A DNA stretch of 64,000 nt from CATOSD01 sp965226695 (GCA_965226695.1 OZ245405.1:3286001-3350000), one strand, 5' to 3'; numbered from the stretch's first letter, positions 43,548 to 51,914 are shown. The notes: generated by a model from the letters alone, not told the origin. Translations and numbers: made by a program.

Positions 43548-44396
43548 GTGTTCTACATAACGCCCGAGATCGAATCGCTCATCGACCGCGCGCTCACCGA
43601 GGACCTGTCCATCGGCGATCCCACCTGCGACGCGCTCATCCCGCCGGAGCTACAGGCCAGCGCCATCGTGGTGGCCAAGTCCGAGGGTGTGCTGGCCGGC
43701 GTCGACGTGGCGCTCGCCGTCTTCCGGCGAGTCGATCCCGCCTTGGACGCCTGCGCGCGCCTGCCCGACGGCTCGCCGCTTCACCCGGGCGACGTGATCG
43801 CCGCCGTCAGCGGCTCGGCGGCGGCCATCATGATGGCAGAGCGCACCGCGCTCAACTTCGTGCAGCGCATGAGCGGCATCGCCACCGCCACGCGCGGCTA
43901 CGTCGACGCCGTGGCGGGCCACGACGTGCGCATAGTCGACACCCGCAAGACCACGCCGGGCCTGCGCACGCTGGACAAGTACGCCGTGCGCTGCGGCGGC
44001 GGCCACAACCACCGCCGCAACCTGGGCGACGGCATCCTGATAAAGGACAACCACATCCAGGCGCTGCGCGACCACGGCCTGAGCCTGGCCGATGTGGTGC
44101 GGAAAGCCAACGCCAACGCGCCGCACACGGTGCGCGTGGAGGTGGAGGTGGAGAACGTGGACGAGGCGCGCGAGGCGCTGGACGCCGGCGCGGAGATCCT
44201 GCTGCTGGACAACATGGCCCCGCCAGAGATGGCGCGCGCGGTGGAGTTGGCGCGCGGCCGGGCCGTCACTGAAGCGTCGGGGGGCATCAACCTGGACACG
44301 GTGCGGGCCGCCGCCGCCGCGGGCGTGGACCTCATCTCCGTGGGCGCGCTCACCCACTCCGTGCTCGCGCTCGACATAAGCCTGGACTTCGCGTAG
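43548..44396 (+). CDS. nadC: Nicotinate-nucleotide pyrophosphorylase (quinolinate phosphoribosyltransferase)
   Basis: 282 residues from GTG 43548, 11 bases after nadA. Signatures: EDLSIGDPTCDALI, ERTALNFVQRMSGIATATR, DTRKTTPGLRTLDKYAVRCG, HNHRRNLGDGILIKDNHI and EASGGINLDTVRAAA. It makes nicotinate mononucleotide from quinolinate and PRPP. The open frame continues far upstream inside nadA in another frame and is not the start. Confidence 0.95.
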   Translation: MFYITPEIESLIDRALTEDLSIGDPTCDALIPPELQASAIVVAKSEGVLAGVDVALAVFRRVDPALDACARLPDGSPLHPGDVIAAVSGSAAAIMMAERTALNFVQRMSGIATATRGYVDAVAGHDVRIVDTRKTTPGLRTLDKYAVRCGGGHNHRRNLGDGILIKDNHIQALRDHGLSLADVVRKANANAPHTVRVEVEVENVDEAREALDAGAEILLLDNMAPPEMARAVELARGRAVTEASGGINLDTVRAAAAAGVDLISVGALTHSVLALDISLDFA

Positions 44397-44418
44397 GGGC
44401 GGTCGCCTAGATGCGTTG

Positions 44419-44456
44419 TGTCATTCCGAGCGTAGCGCAGCGCAGCCGAGGAATCT
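44419..44456. repeat. Dispersed repeat family C, copy 3 (inverted)
   Basis: TGTCATTCCGAGCGTAGCGC...GCCGAGGAATCTCAGC, the reverse complement orientation of the core with a short internal expansion. Located after nadC. Confidence 0.8.
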
Positions 44457-44544
44457 CAGCGAATCTTCAGCGAAGATGTAACCCTTCGCCTATGCGCCCT
44501 CCGACTGGGGCCAATTGGCGTAGTTGACGTCGCTTCTGTGCAAG

Positions 44545-44578
44545 GGCTTTATATTCCTCGGCTACGCTCGGAATGACA
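44545..44578. repeat. Dispersed repeat family C, copy 4
   Basis: TTTATATTCCTCGGCTACGC then TCGGAATGACA. With copy 3 it forms an inverted pair about 90 bases apart in the gap between the convergent nadC and dtd genes. Confidence 0.8.
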
Positions 44579-44646
44579 TGTAGGCACGGGCGTTGCCCCA
44601 CCTCCTGGGTTCCCGTGGCCACGGGATTGACGGTTGAGACCGCCGC

Positions 44647-45111
44647 CTACCCGCGCCGAGGCCGGGCGCGGTCCGCCGAATCCAGCATTATGGTGACCGG
44701 GCCGTCGTTGGTGCTGTGCACCATCATGTGCGCCTGGAACACTCCCGTCTCCACGCGCAGCCCCGACTGTCGAAACAGTTCGACCGCGCGGTCGAACTCC
44801 GCCTCTGCCCGCTCCGGCGGCGCGGCTGACGAAAAGCTCGGCCTGCGGCCCCTGCGCGTGTCGGCGTACAGCGTAAACTGGCTGACAAGCAAAAGCTCGG
44901 CCCCAACGTCCAGGGCCGAGCGGTTGAACCTTCCCTCGTCGTCGGCGAAGATGCGCAGATTGACCGTCTTGCCGACTATGTAACTGGCGTCCTCGTCCGT
45001 GTCCTCGGCGGAGAAGCCGAGCAGCACCAGCAGCCCCGCGCCTATGGCCCCGACGGTCTCGCCAGCGACGCTCACGGACGCCTCGGAGACCCTCTGCACC
45101 AGGGCGCGCAT
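44647..45111 (-). CDS. dtd: D-aminoacyl-tRNA deacylase
   Basis: 154 residues. Signatures: MRALVQRVSEASVSVAGE, FNRSALDVGAELLLVSQFTL, RRPSFSSAAPPERAE and the C-terminal VHSTNDGPVTIMLDS with the NxGPxT motif. The SQFTL and GP-cis-proline elements form the active site. It recycles D-amino-acid-charged tRNAs. Located just downstream of the fmdB-like gene. Confidence 0.93.
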   Translation of the reverse strand: MRALVQRVSEASVSVAGETVGAIGAGLLVLLGFSAEDTDEDASYIVGKTVNLRIFADDEGRFNRSALDVGAELLLVSQFTLYADTRRGRRPSFSSAAPPERAEAEFDRAVELFRQSGLRVETGVFQAHMMVHSTNDGPVTIMLDSADRARPRRG

Positions 45112-45130
45112 TATGTCTGAATTGGGTCCG

Positions 45131-45448
45131 CTACGCCGACGTGGACTCGGCCTTCGCGCCCGTCTTGGACTTGCTTTCGGACTTGGCTTCGCCGCCGGAA
45201 TCGCTCTCCGCCTTGGAGCTCTTCTTCTCGGACTCCTTGGCCTCTGCCGGCGCGGAGGTGCTCCCGTTGCGCCTGCCGTAGTCGTTCACGTACCAGCCGC
45301 TGCCCTTGAACACTATGGGGACAGCGTGGAACTTTCGGCGCGAATTGCCCTCACAGCTCGGGCAGGTCGCGACCGGCTCGGAATCGAAGCTCTGCTTAAG
45401 CTCGAACCGATGGTGGCACGAGTCGCACTCGTAATCGTATCTCGGCAA
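45131..45448 (-). CDS. FmdB-family zinc ribbon protein
   Basis: 105 residues. The N-terminal MPRYDYECDSCHHRFELKQS with CPSCEGNSRRKF is the putative regulatory zinc-ribbon of FmdB proteins; VFKGSGWYVNDYGRR follows, then a low-complexity Lys/Ser/Glu tail. Function unknown; it may act in regulation. Promoter TTGACA/TAGATT upstream. Confidence 0.88.
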   Translation of the reverse strand: MPRYDYECDSCHHRFELKQSFDSEPVATCPSCEGNSRRKFHAVPIVFKGSGWYVNDYGRRNGSTSAPAEAKESEKKSSKAESDSGGEAKSESKSKTGAKAESTSA

Positions 45449-45516
45449 GTTCAGTCCCCCCTCAACTCTTCAATCTACCCCGCACCCACCGCCACACAAT
45501 TCCCCATTTTAGACAC

Positions 45517-45545
45517 AATCTAACAACAAGCGGCCAGACTGTCAA
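45517..45545 (-). promoter_or_regulatory. Promoter for fmdB-dtd
   Basis: Minus-strand TTGACA (45540-45545) and TAGATT (45517-45522) separated by exactly 17 bases, about 70 bases upstream of the fmdB-like ATG. Confidence 0.65.
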
Positions 45546-45584
45546 GTTGGGGGTGGCGGCGAACGATGTCACAGGTTGAGAGAC

Positions 45585-45797
45585 CTACGCGTCTTGAAAC
45601 GCCTGCCAATCTATGCCCAACTGACGGACTGCCGCGCGGAGGGTGCCGATTTTCAGGTCACGCCGCCCCCAGTCGGGGATCGGAGTGTTCCTTTCTGATT
45701 GGGGGTTGAACCACCTTCTATGAGAGCCGCCTCCACGCCTCGGAATCTCATAACACCCCAGTCTCATGAGCCTTCGGGCAGCCTCCCGGTACGTCAC
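45585..45797 (-). CDS. hicA: HicA-type toxin
   Basis: 70 residues. The small dsRBD-like HicA fold: MTYREAARRLMRLGC, IPRRGGGSHRRWFNP with the catalytic His, and GTLRAAVRQLGIDWQAF. It cleaves mRNA when free. Its ATG overlaps the hicB stop (ATGA), so the order is antitoxin first. Confidence 0.88.
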   Translation of the reverse strand: MTYREAARRLMRLGCYEIPRRGGGSHRRWFNPQSERNTPIPDWGRRDLKIGTLRAAVRQLGIDWQAFQDA

Positions 45798-46039
45798 GGT
45801 ACGGAGAGGACGGCTTCGATGGTCAGCGGTACGTTGGCGTCTTCCACACAGATTCCTGGCGGAAGGGGCCGACCCTCATCTTCGTAGATCTCCAAGACCA
45901 CCGCAAAGGCGTCCTCAGCGTTCGCCAGTGCCTCCGATATAGTGTCCCCTTCAGTTATCAGCTCCGGAATCAGCGGTGATGTGACTGTGTAACCCCCTTC
46001 CGGCTGAGGGTCGAGCGCCAAGGGTATCCTCGCAATCAT
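45794..46039 (-). CDS. hicB: HicB-type antitoxin
   Basis: 81 residues with the partial RNase H-like HicB core: EGGYTVTSPLIPELITEGD and TISEALANAEDAFAVVLEIY. No C-terminal HTH is visible, so DNA autoregulation may be weak or need the HicA partner. Overlaps hicA by 4 bases. Confidence 0.87.
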   Translation of the reverse strand: MIARIPLALDPQPEGGYTVTSPLIPELITEGDTISEALANAEDAFAVVLEIYEDEGRPLPPGICVEDANVPLTIEAVLSVP

Positions 46040-46253
46040 TACCTGCTCCCGTGAGGCTAATCTAGGCTTCTACCATGTCCCGCGTCCCTCTTCAAGCGAT
46101 GAGAACATACACTATGCGGCGTTCCCAAGCAACGAGAAGAGCAGGAGCACCCCCAGGCTACAGTGGGTTTCCCTATTCGTGATTACCCAGAACATGCCGA
46201 CTTCCACCGCGAACAATCATCCTCGCGTGAATCGAGGGGAAGGGACCTAGCGT

Positions 46254-46326
46254 CACCCCCATCCTAGCCTTCCCCCATCGAGGGGGAAGGGAGCACACAC
46301 GGGCGGGGTTGAAGCCTGCCCCTACC
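46254..46326. repeat. Repeat A copy 3 joined to repeat B copy 3
   Basis: CACCCCCATCCTAGCC and TTCCCCCATCGAGGGGGAAG (family A), followed after about 8 bases by GGGCGGGGTTGAAGCCTGCC (diverged family B). The end overlaps the last codons of purL. Nothing gene-like was seen elsewhere in the gap 46040-46253. Confidence 0.8.
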
Positions 46327-48541
46327 CTGCCAGCGCGCGCTCGAGGGCGTTTTGCCACACGTCGGCGAGGCGTGCGATGGGGACGTCGGCGGCGTGGGGG
46401 AGCGCCAGGGTGTCGCCTCCGGTGCGGCCCAGAGGGACCCAAGGTGCGCGCTCCTCGGCGCAGATGCGGCGCAGCTCCGGTTCGAGCTCGGCGGGCAGGG
46501 ACACCACTATGCGGGACTGCCGCTCGCCGAATAACGCGGCGTCCCACCTGCCCGGTACCGTGAACCAGTCCCGGAAGCCGACACCGCCCGCGATGCAGCA
46601 CTCGGCCAGGGCGACCGCGAGGCCGCCGTCCGAGCAGTCGTGGGCGGATTCGACAACGCCCTCGCGCACCAGCCGCCGGCAGGCGCTCTGCACCATAATC
46701 TCGAGGCCCATGTCGATGCGCGGGCGGCCTGCTACCAAGCCGTGCTCGACGTACAGGTACTCGCTGCCGGCCAAGTCTCTAGCGTCGCCGCGCACTTCGC
46801 GCGCGCCCAGCAGCGCCACCAGCCGGTCCGGTCCGGCAAAGCCGATGCCCACGCGGTGGTCAACGTCTTCTATCAGCCCCAGCGCCCCGATTATCGGCGT
46901 GGGCCAGATGTCCCGCCCCGTCGTCTCGTTGTACAGGCTCACGTTGCCGCTCACGACCGGCGCGCCCAGCGCGCGGCTCGCCTCTGCGATGCCCTTCACG
47001 CACTCCTCGAGCTGATAGTAGGTCTCCGGCTTTTCGGGGTTGCCGAAGTTCAGGCAGTCGGTAAGCGCGATAGGCTCCGCGCCGGCGCACGAGACGTTCC
47101 GGCACGCCTCCGCAACCGCTATCTGCCCTCCCGCGTAAGGGTCCAGGTAGCAGTAGCGGCCGTTGCCGTCGGTGGACAGCGCGATGGCGCGCCGTGTGCC
47201 CTTGATCCGCAGCACGGCGGCGTCCGCGCCCGGCGGCGTGACGGTGTTGGTCTGCACCTGGTGGTCGTACTGCCGGTACACCCAGCGCTTGCTCGCGACG
47301 TTGGGCGACGCCAGCAGTCGCAGCAGCGCCGCGGCCGCGCCGTCGGTGGGAAGCGGCAGTGACGCCAGGTCGTGACGCTGGGCGGCGTCGAGCCAGCCGG
47401 GCTTTACGCCCTGCAGCCGGTACAGCGGCGGATCGGTGAGCAGCCGCACGGGCGCCTCGCCCTCCACGCTGTCGCCGTCGCGCACCCTCGCGATGCCGTC
47501 GTCCGTGACCGTGCCGATCACGCTACACTCGAGGTCCCACTTGTCGAAGATGGCCTTCACCTGCGGCTCGCGGCCCCGCTTGGCGATGACGAGCATCCGC
47601 TCCTGGGACTCGGACAGCATCACCTCGTAGGGGACCATACCGGCGTCGCGGCGGGGCACGCGGGATACGTCCACGTCTATGCCGCTGCCGCCCTTCGCGG
47701 CGGCCTCCACGCTGGCGCTGGTCAGTCCCGCCGCGCCGAGGTCCTGAATACCGACGTAGTAGTCGGTGGCGGCCAGTTCCAGGCACGCCTCGATGAGCGA
47801 CTTCTCCAGGAAGGGATTGCCCACCTGCACCGTTGGCCGCAGCTCCCTGTCCTCCTCGAACGACCTGGAAGCCAGGCCGGACGCGCCGTGTATGCCGTCG
47901 CGTCCGGTGCGGGCGCCGACCAGCATCAGAGAGCTGCCCGGCGCGCCGGCCGCCGCGCTCACCAGGCGGCGCTTGTCGAGTATGCCGACGCACATGGCGT
48001 TGACGAGGGGATTGCCGGAGTAGCTGGGGCCGAAGCAGATCTCGCCGCCCACGTCGGGCACGCCGATGCAGTTGCCGTAGCCCGATATGCCGGCCACCAC
48101 GCCGTTCAGCAGGTAGCGGTTGCGCGGCTCGGACAGGTCGCCGAAGCGCAGCGAGTTGAGCAGCGCGATGGGGCGCGCGCCCATTGCGAATATGTCGCGG
48201 ACTATGCCGCCAACCCCGGTCGCCGCGCCCTGGTATGGCTCGATCGCGGACGGGTGGTTGTGGGACTCTATCTTGAACACCACGGCCAGCCCGTCGCCGA
48301 CGTCCACCGCGCCGGCGTTCTCGCTGCCGGCCCCCACCAGCACGCGCGGGCCGTCGCCGGGCAGCAGCCGCAGCAGCGGCTTGGAGTGCTTGTAGCCGCA
48401 GTGCTCGCTCCACAGCGAGCCGAACAGCCCCAGCTCGAGCTCGTTCGGCTCCCTGCCGAGCCGCTCGACTATCGCCTCGTACTCCTGCTCGGACAGGGCC
48501 AGGCTGTCGAGTGCGTCCCGTATTTCGGGCGAGAGCGACAT
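46322..48541 (-). CDS. purL: Phosphoribosylformylglycinamidine synthase, large-type PurL of PurLQS complex
   Basis: 739 residues, the small PurL form that works with separate PurQ and PurS. Signatures: GLFGSLWSEHCGYKHS, KIESHNHPSAIEPYQGAATG, GARPIALLNSLRFG, NYYVGIQDLGAAG-like ATDYYVGIQDLGAAGLTS, and SAHDCSDGGLAVALAE. purQ and purS are not in this window. The start lies 9 bases past the thioesterase stop, so the two are probably cotranscribed. Confidence 0.95.
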   Translation of the reverse strand: MSLSPEIRDALDSLALSEQEYEAIVERLGREPNELELGLFGSLWSEHCGYKHSKPLLRLLPGDGPRVLVGAGSENAGAVDVGDGLAVVFKIESHNHPSAIEPYQGAATGVGGIVRDIFAMGARPIALLNSLRFGDLSEPRNRYLLNGVVAGISGYGNCIGVPDVGGEICFGPSYSGNPLVNAMCVGILDKRRLVSAAAGAPGSSLMLVGARTGRDGIHGASGLASRSFEEDRELRPTVQVGNPFLEKSLIEACLELAATDYYVGIQDLGAAGLTSASVEAAAKGGSGIDVDVSRVPRRDAGMVPYEVMLSESQERMLVIAKRGREPQVKAIFDKWDLECSVIGTVTDDGIARVRDGDSVEGEAPVRLLTDPPLYRLQGVKPGWLDAAQRHDLASLPLPTDGAAAALLRLLASPNVASKRWVYRQYDHQVQTNTVTPPGADAAVLRIKGTRRAIALSTDGNGRYCYLDPYAGGQIAVAEACRNVSCAGAEPIALTDCLNFGNPEKPETYYQLEECVKGIAEASRALGAPVVSGNVSLYNETTGRDIWPTPIIGALGLIEDVDHRVGIGFAGPDRLVALLGAREVRGDARDLAGSEYLYVEHGLVAGRPRIDMGLEIMVQSACRRLVREGVVESAHDCSDGGLAVALAECCIAGGVGFRDWFTVPGRWDAALFGERQSRIVVSLPAELEPELRRICAEERAPWVPLGRTGGDTLALPHAADVPIARLADVWQNALERALAG

Positions 48542-48550
48542 TTTTCGAGG

Positions 48551-49054
48551 TCAGGCGCCGCCCGCGCGTGGGCGCGGCGTGGCTAGAGCGGACAGGTCCG
48601 GAAGCTCGTGGAGCGGGATGATTTCATCGGTGGCCTCAAAGGTGTTCACGAGCAGGCGCAGGCCGTCGGACACGGGGCGCGAGGCGCGGCTTGCGTCGTC
48701 GTAGTTGACGTAGACCACTTCGGCGCGGGCGAGCGGCTCGTCCTCGCATCCTCGGAAGATTTCCGAGCGCGCGGTCAGGCTGGAATTGCCGATGTGGTGG
48801 ATCTTCCAGTAGACGCGCAGCACGTCGTCCAGGCGGCCGGGCGCAAAGAAGTCAATGGACATTTTCACTGTGGCGAAGTCGAAGAATCGGCGCACTTCGG
48901 GGTCGTAGATGGCGATGCCCAGGTTGCGGAAGTATTCCGCCTGGCCGATATCGACGTAGTTCGCGTAAGCGACGTTGAACACCACGCCCTGGACATCGCA
49001 CTCCGACCACCGGACCCTCAGGGTGAAGCTGAAATTGAAGTCGTTCCTCCCCAT
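48551..49054 (-). CDS. Acyl-CoA thioesterase, hotdog fold (YbgC/4HBT type)
   Basis: 167 residues. LRVRWSECDVQGVVFNVAYANYVD matches the 4HBT/YbgC motif, although Asp-x-x-Gly is D-V-Q-G-V; DFATVKMSIDFFAPGRLDDV and LTARSEIFRG follow. Hydrolyses acyl-CoA thioesters; chain specificity unknown. Upstream of purL on the same strand. Confidence 0.82.
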   Translation of the reverse strand: MGRNDFNFSFTLRVRWSECDVQGVVFNVAYANYVDIGQAEYFRNLGIAIYDPEVRRFFDFATVKMSIDFFAPGRLDDVLRVYWKIHHIGNSSLTARSEIFRGCEDEPLARAEVVYVNYDDASRASRPVSDGLRLLVNTFEATDEIIPLHELPDLSALATPRPRAGGA

Positions 49055-49095
49055 GGTGGCCCAGTATACCAGTAAGCGCAGCGGCGCGCCGCCGC

Positions 49096-49122
49096 TGTCA
49101 TTCCGAGCGCCGCCGAGGAATC
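49096..49122. repeat. Dispersed repeat family C, copy 5 (inverted)
   Basis: TGTCATTCCGAGCGCCGCCG followed by AGGAATCTGATGAG, upstream of the thioesterase gene. Confidence 0.78.
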
Positions 49123-49218
49123 TGATGAGGCTGATTGGCGGGGCTGGATAGCATCACTTGGGAGAGGTCCCGTCGGAGTAGGGCCGTTGGCGTAGGGGGC
49201 GCTTTGCCTGCGCAAGGG

Positions 49219-49261
49219 GCTTTAGATTCCTCGACGCCGCTGCGCTCCGCTCGGAATGACA
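49219..49261. repeat. Dispersed repeat family C, copy 6
   Basis: GCTTTAGATTCCTCGACGCC, GCTGCGCTCC and GCTCGGAATGAC; inverted relative to copy 5, about 100 bases away, as copies 3 and 4 are. Confidence 0.78.
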
Positions 49262-49293
49262 CGAACGTGGGGGTGCGTGGGCTGGTGCCCTCG

Positions 49294-49596
49294 CTACGAC
49301 GCCAGCGCGCTGTCGGCCTCCACCAGCCGGGGGCTGTATATGTGGCCGCACGTGCGGCAGCGGTAGACGATGTTGTCCCTCTCGCGCAGCTTCTCGAGTG
49401 CGATGATGAAGTCGGAATCGCAGCGCGGACACAGTAGCTCCAGTCCTGTCAGGGGCAGGAATCCGCGACCGGGCAGCCGCTCCCCCACCAGCGCGCCCAC
49501 CGGGGGCCGGTGGCCGCACTGCACGCACCTGACGTCCGTAGTGTCCGTCGCGTCGACGTCGCCGCCGCACCTGGGACAGCTCTTGAGTAGAAACAC
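49294..49596 (-). CDS. Double zinc-ribbon protein
   Basis: 100 residues from GTG 49596, with GGAGG 7 bases upstream; a longer open frame to 49692 lacks a ribosome site. Four CxxC pairs (SCPRCGGDVD, RCVQCGHRPP, LCPRCDSDF, RCRTCGHIYSP) form two zinc ribbons. Function unknown, possibly nucleic-acid binding. The first ribbon resembles the 57-residue protein at 38479-38652. Confidence 0.72.
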   Translation of the reverse strand: MFLLKSCPRCGGDVDATDTTDVRCVQCGHRPPVGALVGERLPGRGFLPLTGLELLCPRCDSDFIIALEKLRERDNIVYRCRTCGHIYSPRLVEADSALAS

Positions 49597-49772
49597 CTGG
49601 TAACCTCCGCGCCGCCGCCGAAGAGAATCCGGTCGCGGGCCGCGCCCGATTTGACGAACGGCATTATACGCAGCGCCGAACATATGTGTCAATAGCGTCT
49701 GCGCCCCGCCGTCGGCTACAATTCAGGGGCGAGCGCCGAGCGGGAAGGCGAGGGCTGGGGCGACGGAGCAGC

Positions 49773-50144
49773 ATGACAGAGCGGGAGCGCACATACGGGG
49801 GGCTTGCCGACCTGGTGAGGGAGACGCGGCGCGGCAGGGGCATGACGCAGCGGCAGTTGTCGCGTGCCCTTGGAATGAGCCAGGGCTACGTGGGACACCT
49901 GGAGAGCGGGCGCGTCCGGCCCACGGTGCGGACGCTAAAGGCGCTGGCGGCCGCGCTGGGCCTGCTCTACGGCGCGCTCGCCGTCGAGGCGGGCTACATC
50001 ACCGCCGAGGAGTACGAGAGCCCGCTCGAGGACGAGCAGCTTGCGCGGCTGCACGAGGTGAGCGACCTGACCGCCGACGAATGGGAGTCGGTGCGCGATT
50101 TCGCCCGCTACGTCCGGAGCACTCGCCGGGCAGACCGGGGTTAA
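49773..50144 (+). CDS. XRE-family transcriptional regulator
   Basis: 123 residues from ATG 49773 with GGAG upstream. HTH_3 domain: LVRETRRGRGMTQRQLSRAL, MSQGYVGHLESGRVRPTVRT, LKALAAALGL. The C-terminal part is acidic/helical. Convergent with an ImmA-like gene, a partnership seen in phage-like and ICE-like regulatory pairs, though those are usually codirectional. Confidence 0.85.
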   Translation: MTERERTYGGLADLVRETRRGRGMTQRQLSRALGMSQGYVGHLESGRVRPTVRTLKALAAALGLLYGALAVEAGYITAEEYESPLEDEQLARLHEVSDLTADEWESVRDFARYVRSTRRADRG

Positions 50145-50152
50145 GCGATCCC

Positions 50153-50273
50153 GGGCGGGTTTCAAACCCGCCCCTACAAACCGCAGCATCCAGACCGTAG
50201 AGGCGAGCTAAGCCTGGGCGGGTTTGAAACCCGCCCCTACAGACCGCAGCAACCAGACTGTAGTGACGAGTTC
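50153..50273. repeat. Tandem family B units with flanking direct repeat
   Basis: Two 63-base tandem units, each opening with the palindrome GGGCGGGTTT(C/G)AAACCCGCCC and continuing CCTACA(A/G)ACCGCAGCA(T/A)CCAGAC, GTAG and GACGAG-like bases. They fill the gap between the convergent XRE and ImmA-like genes. Confidence 0.85.
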
Positions 50274-50281
50274 GCGCGGAG

Positions 50282-50689
50282 CTAAGGGGACGTCAGCTCG
50301 GCCACCAGCCCGAACTTCGCCTCCGGTATCCCAAGCTCCGACGCGCTGCCTCGCCATCCCTCCGGTCCGCCCAGCAGCCACGCCGCGAACTCCTCCGCCT
50401 GCCTCTCCGCCTTCGCACGGTTCACCCACTGCCAGGACTCCAGATAGAAGCTCGTGCCAACGTGCAGCAGGTGGTGGCCCGTGGCGTGAGCCACCAGCCA
50501 CCGGAACTCGGCGCGCGATAGCCCGGGCCGCACGCCTATCACGCCGTCGATGATCACCTCTTTCACCCTGCCCCTGAAGGGGAACTCCACGACACGCAGT
50601 CCGAGCGCCCGCGTGAGACTCCGCAGGTCGACAGGCGCGCGCAGGCCGTGGTCTCGCCAAAGCTCGGTGGCCCTGATTCTGCCGTGCAA
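50282..50689 (-). CDS. ImmA/IrrE-like protein, catalytic Glu replaced
   Basis: 135 residues from TTG 50689, with AGAGGTG upstream (a TTG at 50707 is alternative). Fold pattern of ImmA/IrrE proteases: FRWLVAHATGHHLLHVG and the third ligand region ERQAEEFAAWLL. The HExxH motif reads HATGH, so the catalytic Glu is Ala while both His remain. It may bind metal without normal proteolysis. It may regulate the nearby XRE protein. Confidence 0.7.
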   Translation of the reverse strand: MHGRIRATELWRDHGLRAPVDLRSLTRALGLRVVEFPFRGRVKEVIIDGVIGVRPGLSRAEFRWLVAHATGHHLLHVGTSFYLESWQWVNRAKAERQAEEFAAWLLGGPEGWRGSASELGIPEAKFGLVAELTSP

Positions 50690-50927
50690 TTGGCACCTCT
50701 TTCGCAATGTAGAATATATATGCTATCATAATGGCTACCCGGTTTAGCGCTGTCAAGCGCCGGTGCACGGGATTCCATTACAGGTTTCAGGGAGAGGGGA
50801 TTCGCGACGCGCCGGACGCCGAGCGCAGCGCTTGACCCCGCAAGCAAGGGCGGGCGTATACTGTCCGTCCGGAAAACGGCGCGAGGGGCGGAGGACCCGC
50901 CACCTCGCTCAAGAGAGGCGATCGAAT

Positions 50928-51914
50928 ATGGCATTTCCGAACGACAGCGGAGTGGACGGCTACGCCGTCGCCGCGTCGGGACTGATGAAGCGATTCGGCG
51001 ACGTAGAGGCGGTGAAGGGCGTGGACCTCACGCTGTCGAAGGGCGAGATCTACGGCTTTCTCGGCCCGAACGGCGCTGGCAAGACCACCGTCGTGCGCAT
51101 GCTGACCACGCTGACGTTGCCGACGGCGGGCAGCGCGGTCGTCGCCGGCCACGACGTGACTCGCGAGCCCCACGAGGTGCGCCTGCGCATCGGCGCGGCG
51201 CTACAGGACGCCGGGCTCGACGACAAGCAGACCGGGCGCGAGCTGCTGCGGCTTCAGGGACGCCTGTACGGGCTGAGGCGAAGGGAGATCAACCAGCGCC
51301 TCTCGGAGTTGTCGGCGCTGATCGACATCGGCGACGCCATAGACCGGTTGATCGGCACCTACTCCGGCGGCATGAAGCGCAGGCTCGACCTGGCCGCCGC
51401 GCTGGTCCACAACCCGGAGGTGCTCTTTCTGGACGAGCCGACCACCGGGCTGGACCCCATCAGCCGCAGCAGGGTGTGGGACGAGGTGCGCCGCATCAAC
51501 AGGCAGCTCGGCGTGACCATCTTCCTCACCACGCAGTACCTGGAAGAGGCCGACGCGCTGGCCAACAGGGTGGGCATTATCAACGATGGCGAGCTGGTGG
51601 CCGAGGGCACGCCCGCGGACCTGAAGCACTCCGTGGGTCTCGACGTAATCGTCGCGAGTGTGGACGGCGTGCCGGCCGGCGCAGTCGAGCGCCTCGGCGC
51701 AATCGAGGGCGTGCAGCAGGTGGACGCCTACGAGTCCGAACTGTCCATCGGCGTGACCAACGGCGCGGCTCTCATCAGCGCGGTGGCCCTGGCGCTCAGC
51801 GAGGCCGGCGTGGCCGTGCGCGAGCTGACACTGCGGACACCCACGCTGGACGACGTGTTTCTGCAGGTTACGGGCGCGCGCCTCCAGGAGGACGCGGGAG
51901 AAAGCGAGCTATGA
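50928..51914 (+). CDS. ABC-2 type exporter ATP-binding protein (DrrA-like)
   Basis: 328 residues from ATG 50928 with GAGAGG upstream. Walker A FLGPNGAGKTTVVRML, signature YSGGMKRRLDLAAAL, Walker B VLFLDEPTTGLD, and the C-terminal DUF4162-like domain of DrrA/CcmA proteins. Drives the membrane partner encoded immediately downstream (ATGA overlap). Probable drug or lipid export. Confidence 0.9.
   Translation: MAFPNDSGVDGYAVAASGLMKRFGDVEAVKGVDLTLSKGEIYGFLGPNGAGKTTVVRMLTTLTLPTAGSAVVAGHDVTREPHEVRLRIGAALQDAGLDDKQTGRELLRLQGRLYGLRRREINQRLSELSALIDIGDAIDRLIGTYSGGMKRRLDLAAALVHNPEVLFLDEPTTGLDPISRSRVWDEVRRINRQLGVTIFLTTQYLEEADALANRVGIINDGELVAEGTPADLKHSVGLDVIVASVDGVPAGAVERLGAIEGVQQVDAYESELSIGVTNGAALISAVALALSEAGVAVRELTLRTPTLDDVFLQVTGARLQEDAGESEL

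Noticed and set aside
50153..50273. CRISPR-like tandem palindromes
   Set aside because: Only two units, no unique spacers of regular size, and no cas genes.
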